This document shows positions 55,562 to 64,000 of a stretch of 64,000 bases of DNA, one piece after another (position 1 is the first letter of the stretch; each line of letters begins with the position of its first letter). The notes beneath the pieces were generated by a model that saw nothing but the letters and a program-made list of their open reading frames with translations, was not told the DNA's origin and made no database searches. Source of the stretch: Globodera rostochiensis (lineage: Eukaryota > Nematoda > Chromadorea > Rhabditida > Heteroderidae); assembly GCA_018350325.1 (NCBI GenBank), contig JAEVLN010000004.1:4053098-4117097 (forward strand), in the 5' to 3' direction. The translations under genes and the position numbers were made by a program.

Positions 55562-55910
55562 CGTGGGAAGCCTCTTAAATATTCGGCTCTCTCGATTCTG
55601 CAAATCGAGATTTTGATTAAATGTTTTTTCAACTTTACTCACATGCCATCATCTTCTTCTTAGCTCTGTGAGCAATTTTTCTAACAGATTATCCCTTCCC
55701 CTCCCCTACCGTATTCCTTCCCCCCCCCCCATTTCCCTTCCAATGAGCGCTAATTGGCGTGTGAGGAAGAAACAAATGGACAACGGAGGGTAAATGATTG
55801 ACAAGTGAATGAATGCATTTAAGAAAAGACAACAAACAGCAGCAGTGAAGGACACACACCCCCCCCCCCCCCGGCAATTTCCCGCACAATTGTCCCTCCA
55901 TGTGTTAAGT

Positions 55911-55943
<33 letters not shown>

Positions 55944-56125
55944 GGGATGGAGGGGGGGGGCATGACAACCGATCGAGACTCTCCAAGACCACTCATTGTC
56001 GAAAACTTCGAGTCGAGTCTCTTGAAACGCTAGATTATCTTCTGCAATTAATTACTTTTAAAAACCCCTTGCCCCATTTAAGTTGGTGCTTTCACCCTAA
56101 GAGAAGGTCGTCGGTCCTTACACAG
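55562..56125. other. Upstream of homeobox gene, with a poly-G tract of about 30
   Basis: Contains a C-run at 55859-55872 and a poly-G run at about 55910-55942, followed by GGAGGGATGGAGGGGGGGGG. No exon is supported. An upstream exon of the homeobox gene could exist in 56040-56125, but the first clear Met is at 56126. Confidence 0.5.
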
Positions 56126-57450
56126 ATGGCGCCTCCCCACCATTCCAACGGCTTCCGTAACCGTTCCGCCCAAAGTGCCGTAATGGTAAAAAGAGAGCAA
56201 CAACACGGCGGAAGCGACGGCAATGGTGGCAAATTGCGCCGTAATCGGACGACATTCACCACATTTCAGCTGTACGAGTTGGAAAAGGTTAGTGAGTGGG
56301 GGGGGGGGAGGGCATTGAGGAGAGGGACATCTTTTGATGTCTTTAAAGGCGTCCTTTTTTTGTTTTTGAGGCTTTCGAGAAAAGCCATTACCCTGACGTG
56401 TTCGCTCGAGAGCAACTCTCGCAACAAATATATTTGCCGGAAGTGCGTGTTCAGGTCAAATGTTTGGGTTTGAAAAATGCAAATTTTGTTAAAATCATTT
56501 TAGGTGTGGTTCCAAAACAGAAGAGCCAAATGGTGCGTATGAGAACAAAATTGGGGGTCCAATTCCGGGATAGGGCCGAGAATTGCCTAAACTGAGGCGG
56601 ACCCAAACCAATTAATCAAAAGTAATGGACAGAAACTTTATAAAATTTGAAGGCGTCGCCAGGAGAAGCAGGAAGAGATGAATCTGAAGGCGTTGAAGGT
56701 GTCCGTTCACCAGAACACCGCCAATTTGACAGCAACGGCTTCAAATTGGCCATGGACAATGATGAAATTTTCTGCGTCGACAGTAGCGAAGTCAGTGGCT
56801 GAATTGGGAGGGATTTCTGCTGCCCGAAATGTTCTCGGAATGGCATAACTAAAATTAGCCAAGTGATCGGAGTTCTTCGGATGCCTCCATTAAAATATTC
56901 TTAGACCTCCACAATTGTCAATTGTTTAGAATGTCCGCAGAAATGGCCTCTGATCCGCCAACTTTTACGTAGTGATCGCTGATCATTATTATCTCTGAGT
57001 ATTCCGAGAAATTTTTGTTTTTCTTACCATTCCAGCGCCTTTTCACCGGCAAATGGACTTCCGTCACCTCCGGCGATAGTTTCTGATGACACTCTCTCGC
57101 CAAAAGCCTCGGCTTCATCAATGAATTGCCCTCAATTCGCTCCATCGATGCCATTCCTCCCCTCGGCCTCCAATTTTGCGTCACAATTCAATGCCAATGG
57201 CTTCTTTGACTTCAATTTGCCGGATTCCTTCGCTCCCACCGGTCTTTACTTCCCATACTACGCCGGAGGGGACATCCAGCAGCTGCAAGAGCAGCAACAA
57301 TGGTGCTATTTCACGCAGTTACCGACAATGTTAATAGAAGGACTGGGCGGGGAAGTTGGAACAGGACCTGAAGAACAACCAACCAAACAACAACAACAAC
57401 AACAACAACAGAAGAAGAAGCACAACGGACGAGCGGAAGGAGAGAAATAG
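56126..57450 (+). CDS. ceh-8: Paired-like homeobox transcription factor, Rax/CEH-8 type
   Basis: A nuclear DNA-binding protein; Rx/Rax relatives specify anterior and eye or sensory neurons. Exon 1 (56126-56287) begins [17 protein letters not shown] and enters the homeodomain at [19 protein letters not shown]. Exon 2 (56371-56454) gives [16 protein letters not shown] through LPEVRVQ. Exon 3 (56504-56532) gives VWFQNRRAK plus part of W. Exon 4 (from 56653) continues [12 protein letters not shown]. The homeodomain has Gln at position 50 and the [16 protein letters not shown] helix 1-2 sequence typical of Rax. The last exon (about 57033-57450) is Pro/Ser-rich, then Gln-rich (eight CAA/CAG codons) and basic, ending RAEGEK. 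No octapeptide is visible, so an upstream exon may be missing. The exon after 56775 is uncertain. The symbol is by similarity. Confidence 0.8.
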
Positions 57451-58439
57451 AGTAATAAATAAACTGTACGGAAATTGGTGCAACAATTTTAATTAAATAG
57501 GGAAGCAATATATTAAAATAATTCAATTTTCAATTTGACTTTGTGCCCAATTTGCGGTGTCTGACTGAGACTTATTTTGGCATTTTATTGGATACGACAA
57601 TTGGGGAATATTTAAAATCCATTCCAATTTGCTTTACTTGAATATTTTATTAAATGCTCTTTAAGTAAATAATGTAATTTGTGGGAATCGGTGTGGACGT
57701 AAATGCGCGAATTAATTCAATTAAAGTGGAATTTAATATAAAGTCCGTTCATTTTGCGTTGTTTCGCCATTTTGAACAGTTCAAAAGGAATTGTAATGAA
57801 TAATTGCAAATATATTGCGTTTTGCAATTATTTAATAGCCCATTTTGCGGGATTTTTAATAAATTCAACGCAAAATGAAAATGGCCATTAGGCGGAAAAT
57901 CATAAAAAAAGTTAAGTTGAGAAATTTTGATGAACAAATTTAGTTCATTTATCAATTATAGCAAAATTAAATTAAATTATTGTGTGCGTCGGTTGCAAAA
58001 ATTTATTCAAAGTGTCTTATTGTCTGGTCAAATCTGGCACTCGATCAAACAGCTCAACGTGCACATTTTCGTCACTCTGAACACGTATACTGTATATGTT
58101 TATGACGAGGCGTACTGTAAATGTACCGCGGATCCGAACACAGCGAATGCATTCGCCACCATTTGCAGTAAGCGGACCAATCACGGCATTTTATCAACCG
58201 GCGCGGAGTTTGGGGCAGCAAAATCTCTGACGATGGACAAAATGCCAAATAATTTTAAACAAATTCGAAAATATCAGAAAGGGCGTTAATTAAAAATGTA
58301 CAAAACTGAAATGATTAAAATGTGCGTTTGTTTAAAATTAAGTTCAGTTGATAAACTAATTATTAGTTGAATTTATAATAAAAACAACAATAGCCTTTTA
58401 TGATTATTCGTTTCTGATTCTTGTGAAGGCCATCGTTGG
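57451..58439. other. Convergent 3' interval; one 120-codon open frame of doubtful status
   Basis: AT-rich 3' region between the homeobox gene and the carboxypeptidase gene. A plus-strand frame at 57930-58289 (MNKFSSFINYSKIKLNYCV ... ends KYQKGR) is open and includes a Cys-containing middle (DEAYCKCTADPN). I recognise no family and cannot exclude chance or UTR. AATAAA lies at 57455-57460 (AGTAATAAATAAAC). Confidence 0.3.
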
Positions 58440-58570
58440 TTACCCATAATTGCGCCGTACCCCCCCCCCCTCTTGTAAATGCCATCGTTGGTTACCCATA
58501 ATTGTGCCGTGCCCTCCCCCCTCTTGTAAATGCCATCGTTGGTTACCCATAATTGTGCCGCCTTCCCCCG
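58437..58570. repeat. About 42-bp tandem repeat, three copies, in carboxypeptidase last exon
   Basis: The unit CCATCGTTGGTTACCCATAA + TTGTGCCG + C-rich spacer + CTCTTGTAAATG is repeated three times. Read on the minus strand it encodes the C-terminal repeat [15 protein letters not shown]. If the last exon is real, this minisatellite is translated. The spacer length, and hence the reading frame, depends on C-run length. Confidence 0.7.
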
Positions 58571-61500
58571 CTTCCCCCTCCTCTCCGCTGTAAGGCGATG
58601 GCGACGGAAATGGCGGAATGACGCCGCTTCTTCCGCCCGTGCAAATTTTTACCTGAAATTGAATCATTTTAATTGGCCATTTGCTTATACAAAATTTAAA
58701 ATAATATTTTTTGTTGGGGTTTGGCAAGCAACTTCTTTTCTGACTACCGTATTTCCCAAAATAAAGCCCCACCCAAAACAGAGCCCCCTTTTTGGGGTGG
58801 GGGGGGGGGAACAATAGAGCCCCATGGGGCTTTATTTTAGGAAATACGGTATTACGTTTTAGGAGTAATTGGCTTTTTCTTACGTTTACGATGGTTTTAC
58901 GCTCATTGCCATTTTCAGCGGACGAAGTTGCTGACGATGAACTCGTTGACGTCGTCGGACGTTGTTTGCCCATTTTGGTGCCACTTTTGGCATTGCGAAC
59001 GGAGTCTGAAGGATCCGCCGTCGATGTTATTGTTCTGCAGGTCATAAATGAAATATTAAATAGTCTAGCTTAAAACTTCAATTCGTCAAATTGATCTGAT
59101 AATTATGCAAATGCCCATTTATTTACTTTACAATAAATACGACAAAACACTCACTTTGATAATGTCTTCGTTGTTGCTCCAATTGTGTTCGGCTTGAAGG
59201 TGTGCTTGTTGGCCTTCGACTGCCTTCGCGTTGTCCTCTCCTTGGCCCCCATCTTCGAGCTGATCGTCGTCCTCCATTTGGTCGTCGATTTTGCTGCCAT
59301 TGTTGTTAACTTTTTTGTAATTTTTGTTGTTGTTGTTGTTGTCGTCGTTGAAGTTGTTGGTGCTGTTTCTGTTGGTGTGGTGCTTGTCGTCTGTGGTGGA
59401 AGTGTTGTTGAGACTGAAGTTGTGCTTTTATGTTTATTATTTTCAAGTCCAGAAGTTGGACCATCCGGAGGGACTTGTCCAAATTCTGTGGGGAATCCGG
59501 AAGAAACCGGAACCGGCCCGACTTCTTCAATTACCGACCATTCCAGGCCTTGCGCTCTTCCCCAAAGGGTCCGAATCTCTGCAGAACTTCGTCCGCCACA
59601 ACTTTTACTGCTTCCCAAGTCTCCTCCGCCGTGTCCATAATTTCAGCCTCGGGCAGGAGAAAGCCGGTGCTGTGCAAAGTGTTCTGAGGGCGAAGCTCGA
59701 CGAGAAATGAGTACGGAATGTTCAAAGAGCCCTTGGCAAAGTCGTGGGAGGCGCCGGAGGCTTCGTCTGAATGAATGGCATTTAATTTGTAAGCGGTTCA
59801 AAGTCTTACAGAGAAGGTCCGCACCGGAACCGACTTTGTACTCCGTCCCGTAAAGCCGTTTCAGTGATTGGACCGCCCGCAGCGATAGAGGACGCTAATT
59901 AAAAAGAAAACAAATTTCATATTCCAAAATGCCAGCAGAACGAACGCGTTCAAGCCTAACAAACTTGCAAAGGGAAACAAATCGTTGGAAGTTTTCTAAG
60001 GAATGTAAAATTGCCTCAGGCGATGATCAAATACCGGAACCCGCAGGCCAAAAAAGCGAATTCCAGTGAATCCGACCGATCACCTTCGTCATATTGTCAT
60101 TCACTAAATGAATGTTTGCCCGCATCTTCCTTCCCAACCAGTTTATTCTTCCCCCCCCCCCGTCCACAAAAGCGTTCATCATTAATTTGGTTACAACCTC
60201 CCAGACAGAAGACATCTTCCATAATCTGTCTGAAGGATAACGGATGGATGATCTCTCTGGATCGGTGTTGATTAGAGCGATTAAATTGCTTTAGGGCATG
60301 AATTTGATTGCCCTCCCTCTCACATTCCTCGTCTATAAATGTCTCGTCAGCTGTCATCATTTCAAAGTTAATTTGTATAGCTCTCAAAGTAATCTGTCCA
60401 AATTAGCGGTATTCTCTCATCTTATCACACCGATATTTGCAAATAAGCTTTTGCTTAAAGATGAAAGTGTACGCGGCCACTTTTTTGGCTTCTTCCGTCT
60501 CGGGCGTGTCCCTGCTCGCCTGTTTGGTGCTGATCGCCAACATCTACAGCGATGTGCAGGAGATCTGGCAGGAGTTGGACCAGCAAATTGCGGGTTTCCG
60601 TGCCGAAACTGATGACCTTTGGGTGGACATGATGAAGTTGGGCAAGAAGTTGCGGGTCCGCGCACGTCGTGACGCTGCCGGCTACGCGGGCGGGAGCGCG
60701 CCCGTTGGTGTTGCGCCTTTAGCCCGTTGGTTTAGTTTTGAATTTAAATAAGCTTCCATTGTTTTCTTCAGCTGTTTCTGGTGCAGCTTCATCGGTTGCC
60801 ACAGCATCTGCTGGCAGTGGCAGCGCACCTGGAATTCCGCCTGGAGGCGTTTCCCCTCCCAGCGTTCCGCCAAGCATTCAAACCGGCGGGCCGGGAGGTG
60901 CCGGATGCAGTAAGTCTAACACTAAGACTATAAGTCCATGGTTTCTCGTAAGAATCCGACCCCGTACGCTTATTAATTCACAGATTGCCAGACTGGAGCA
61001 GCAAATCGCTGTCCGGCGGGGCCGCCCGGGCCGCCTGGCGTACCGGGACAGCCCGGCAAAGAGGGAATTGACGGAATCCCGGGACTTAGCGGAAAGGACG
61101 CGTTGGACGTGACGCCGGAAGCGCCTCAATACGGCTGGTGAGACGATGCAAAACAGGACAAACATGAAGACTTTGTCACCTATTCAGCTTCAACTGTCCG
61201 GCCGGACCCCAGGGACAGCCGGGGCCAATCGGACGGACCGGCCCCAAAGGGCACCCCGGAGCCAAGGGCCAGCCCGGACATTCCGGCCGAGACGGAAATC
61301 CCGGACCACCCGGAGAGCCGGGTCTACCCGGACCAGCTGGACAAGTTGGGCCTCCGGGATTACAGGGTGAGAAGGGACGCGACACAGAGCAGCAAATCGG
61401 ACGCCAGGGACCGCGCGGTCAGCGAGGAGTGCAAGGCGCCGAGGGACCATTCGGAGACGCTGGACTTAACGCACCGCCGGGTTTGCCTGGCCCCGCAGGG

Positions 61501-63614
61501 GAAGTGGGAGCGCAAGGAGTGCCCGGAGGACAGGGAGTGCAAGGAAGCCACGGAGAAGAAGGACCGTCCGGCCGCCCGGGTCCCGACGCGGAGTACTGTC
61601 CTTGCCCCCAGCGTTCCGGTTGATGAAGATGGCGCAAAAGGCCGGAGGAAATGGCAGAGAATGTTCAAATGGTTAAGTAACGCTGGAGGGGATACTTTGA
61701 TGGAACCGAGCCTTGTATTTAGCAGTGAAATGGATAAAATGTTGACATATCGACCAAAGTTTAAAGTTCGAGACAATCCCTATAAATCTCATAATTGCAT
61801 ACCCAATTCTCAATGAGAAAGCCAATATTCTAAGAACATGCCAACCACTTTATTCTTTCTGACCTGAATTTTTGTGTAATCCTCCGGGTAATTGCGTCGT
61901 TTATGGCCATAAGGAATCAGCCAAAGTTGAGAATAGGAATGGAGCGTGAAGAAGGCCTTCACCAAATGCTCTTCGAGAAAGTCGCGGACCGCCCTAAGAA
62001 ATAGTTAATTAGCCAAAACATCGCTTAATCTCTTTAAAATAATGGGTTAGCTTAAAGACTTTATTACGGACATCGCTTCCGGCTCACTGAATGCTGAAGG
62101 CCCATGGTAAGTCTCGTGGCAGGGGTCGGCGCTGGAACCGGTGGCTGGAAGTTAAAATAAAATTAGGGCTTTTTGAATTTATTAAGCACTCACTGGACCA
62201 AAACCAGTCAAAGTTTCGGTTTAAGTCCACTCCCGAGCAGCAAATTCGGTTGAAATACTGCTGTTTACAAAAAGCGGGTCGACGATTCTTCCGCCACATT
62301 CTGTTCTTCAAGTAGGGAGAAGCTTTTGTTATAATCGATACGAGAAAAGCAAGCAGTTCGGATAAGTCCAAAGATCAGTTCGTGAATGGCACTCTGGATG
62401 GTTCCAAAAGAGCTGAGAACACTGACGGGTGACAGGACCCAAAAGTGAACAGGTTCTAGTGTCTGGACGGGGACAAATCCCACTAATGAAAGAAATTGTT
62501 GCCTTCGTGTGTGAGTACTCGTATCCGTCCGGGTTCAGCACGGGTGTGATGTACCAGTCGATGGACTCCACCAAATAGCGAATGTTCGGGTCTCTGGCAT
62601 TGTACCCGTTGATCAGACGAGCCAGGAATAGCATGGCAGTAGCTGCAAAAGTTGGGACCAACTTTTGCAGAATTAGAAAATGCCAATTGCCTGGGGCAAT
62701 CCACTCCCGCGCGTGGATTCCGGCATCGATCCAAACGGCGGGGCCTTTATAGGGACGGAAGCGCTCGTCGGGAAAGTGTTCTCGAGCAGACACTTTAGCC
62801 AGCACAATGGACCTGCTCAAGTTTAAGCAGTTCATTCTCCGTCCGCCACTTTTTGGGTCCATTTGGAGTCCGGCCGGACCTGTTCTCGTGGGTGCGCCCG
62901 ATTTCGTACAGTGTCACAATGCGCGGGTTCGACTCTCTCAGCCGGAACAATTGCTCTTCAATGCGCGTCAATGGGTTGTAGCGGTCGTAGCGGTACGGAG
63001 GCTCCTTCCCCCGAGGGCCTTCGCCCACCAAACGCCCGCCGTCGTCGTCCCAAAACGAATCTTCTCCACCCTTTTGACTTTGCTTCTCAATTAATCTGCA
63101 AAAGCAATTAAAAGTGTCCAATTATGTCGCTTACTCTTCTAAATCGTCCGCGATCAGCAAATAATCAAAGTTTCGGCGTTTTAACTCGTCAAAAAATGCG
63201 AGCGAATCCGACTGGGAGACGGTCAAATCAACGAGAGCCCCGTTCTGCAGAGCGGGCGGTTGCCAAAAGTCGAGGTCGAAGTACGGTGGGGAGGACTTCA
63301 AGTCGGAGGAGTACAGTTGGTGGACCCATCGGAGTTGGTCGTCGGTGCGCGGATTTAAACGGAGCAATTTGTGACTGGCGGACATTTCGGGATTAATTAT
63401 CCGCGCGTATTATACAAAATTACCCGCGAAAGCTTTTTTTAGGCGCGGTCTCCGGCATAGAGTTCCGCCGTTCGTCGGCTTTTCGTCCCCCGTCGTCTCT
63501 TTTTATTGAGCTTTTGTCCCAATTCCATTCAGAGACGGACAAAACTTTGGAGAAAATGGCGGCAAAAATCACAAATGATCGGACGAATGCCGTAGAGCAA
63601 ACGATGGGAAACAT
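58440..63614 (-). CDS. Secreted M14 (carboxypeptidase A-type) metallocarboxypeptidase with Thr-rich tail
   Basis: This is a zinc exopeptidase removing C-terminal residues outside the cell. The start [20 protein letters not shown] looks like a signal peptide. The propeptide lies at 63.38-63.13 kb ([25 protein letters not shown]). The catalytic domain shows the zinc motif GIHAREW (about 62.7 kb), [23 protein letters not shown] (62.2 kb) and the third zinc ligand in [13 protein letters not shown] (61.9 kb). The catalytic Glu is in YSFLVELRP (59.7 kb). Where CPA has the tyrosine of DWxY this protein has DFAK. After [17 protein letters not shown], an intron join leads into a Thr-rich, mucin-like tail (59.49-59.15 kb, runs of T). 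A Ser/Thr exon at 59.04-58.89 kb follows, then a last exon with three 14-residue repeats ([14 protein letters not shown]) and a stop at 58440. An intron of about 1.97 kb (59895-61860) contains a whole collagen gene on the other strand. Confidence 0.8.
58745..58851. mobile_element. Short TIR element (MITE-like), termini TACCGTATTTCC, second copy of family
   Basis: The left arm (58745-58770) and the reverse complement of the right arm match at all but one position over about 26 bp. Both ends have TA then CCGTATTTCC. The interior is a G-run and GGGGCTTTATTTTAGG-type arms. It is 107 bp long and would form an almost complete hairpin. It lies in a carboxypeptidase intron. Confidence 0.6.
60461..61623 (+). 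CDS. Cuticle collagen
   Basis: A structural collagen of the nematode cuticle, secreted by hypodermis. The start [20 protein letters not shown] begins the nematode cuticle collagen N-terminal domain: a membrane or signal anchor then [21 protein letters not shown] furin-like basic stretch RVRARR follows. Exon 1 ends at about 60700. Exon 2 (about 60771-60908) is Gly/Pro/Ser-rich. Exon 3 (about 60983-61138) has a [18 protein letters not shown] cysteine cluster followed by Gly-X-Y. Exon 4 onward (from 61187) runs [19 protein letters not shown] through long Gly-X-Y to [13 protein letters not shown] and a TGA at 61621-61623. Cysteine clusters flank the Gly-X-Y blocks as in this family. The Gly-X-Y frame runs straight through a possible GTGAGA donor at 61368, so no intron is needed there. 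The whole gene sits antisense inside an intron of the carboxypeptidase gene. Confidence 0.9.
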
Positions 63615-64000
63615 TTAAGCCATCCTTTGCAATTGGCAATTTTAGTTTTTGATGATCTGCTGGAGGATGTTCGTCAAATGCAACAAAATTGGGGCAGAAC
63701 AAATCGCCGAAAAGGGAAAGTCAAACAGACGGACGGCCATTGTTAGGCCGATGACCGTTCTCGCGGCGGTGTCTTCAGAGAGGTCGTCGAGAGAGGACAA
63801 AGCAGACGGAGGAACTGCATGGACAGATCACCTCACTCGAGACTAAAGGGTCACTTGAGAGAACAACAAATCCATTTGGAGGGGGGAGGGGGGGGATGAC
63901 CGGCCACTGGTTAAATGAGGGGGGTAGGGGAAGGGGGAGGGGAGGGGGGGGAGGGAGGGGGTAGGAGAGTGGGGAGGGGGGAGAGGGAGAGGGGGGGGGG
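63615..64000. other. Upstream of carboxypeptidase; G-rich end of window
   Basis: About 385 bp upstream of the minus-strand carboxypeptidase start should contain its promoter. No specific motif is seen. From about 63880 to the end the sequence is GGGGAGGGG-type polypurine. An open frame at 63649-63846 on the plus strand is not supported by any recognisable domain. Confidence 0.5.

Noticed and set aside
59185..59710. Val/Leu-rich plus-strand frames over the carboxypeptidase tail
   Set aside because: Antisense of Thr/Gln codon repeats; the minus strand reads on in frame from the catalytic domain.
1..64000. Prokaryotic or viral origin, or an integrated virus
   Set aside because: Every recognisable gene is a spliced metazoan-type gene. 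I saw no reverse transcriptase, integrase, capsid or polymerase motifs.

Overview
The window is eukaryotic nuclear DNA, almost certainly from a nematode. Genes are split by many short introns (about 40-150 bp, TTTTAG/TTTCAG-type acceptors). The gene content includes a WAGO-like Argonaute, a cuticle collagen with the nematode N-terminal module, and a phospholipase C-epsilon. Long G/C homopolymers and minisatellites are abundant. A plant-parasitic tylenchid would fit, but nothing here proves the species. All gene models were read by eye from frames and splice sites, so exon edges are approximate.

Layout: 1.4-5.3 kb (+) orphan class A GPCR. 6.8-10.5 kb (+) WAGO-type Argonaute. 11.2-13.3 kb (+) two-RRM RNA-binding protein with a fold-back element in its intron. 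14.55-15.9 kb (+) C-terminal half of an Ena/VASP (UNC-34-like) protein. A very large minus-strand block fills 40.4-16.2 kb. It begins with an ankyrin plus ARM-like repeat protein (40.4-31.66 kb) and continues about 110 bp later into a FERM-like, RasGEF, PLC-epsilon protein (about 31.5-16.24 kb). The introns of this block carry at least seven different tandem arrays, including about 1 kb of (GGGA)n and a duplicated tRNA-like sequence.

From 41.5 kb on: a possible small secreted peptide (-), a ZNF277-like zinc-finger protein (-), then a divergent SPT6 homologue (EMB-5-like, 45.3-51.7 kb, +). The interval 51.7-56.1 kb is gene-poor and holds a satellite of about 40 units, each with an EcoRI-containing palindrome. 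Next are a Rax/CEH-8-like paired-type homeobox gene (56.1-57.45 kb, +) and a secreted M14 metallocarboxypeptidase with a Thr-rich tail (63.6-58.4 kb, -). A complete cuticle collagen gene lies on the opposite strand inside one of the carboxypeptidase introns (60.46-61.62 kb, +).

Functional themes are signalling (GPCR; Ras/PLC), small-RNA silencing, actin regulation, transcription elongation and cuticle formation. I see no prokaryote-style cluster and no clear new defence-type system. The most unusual items are the FERM-RasGEF-PLC architecture and its tight link to the ankyrin/ARM gene, the nested collagen, two short TA-flanked inverted-repeat elements sharing termini, the palindromic satellite, and the duplicated tRNA-like repeat.
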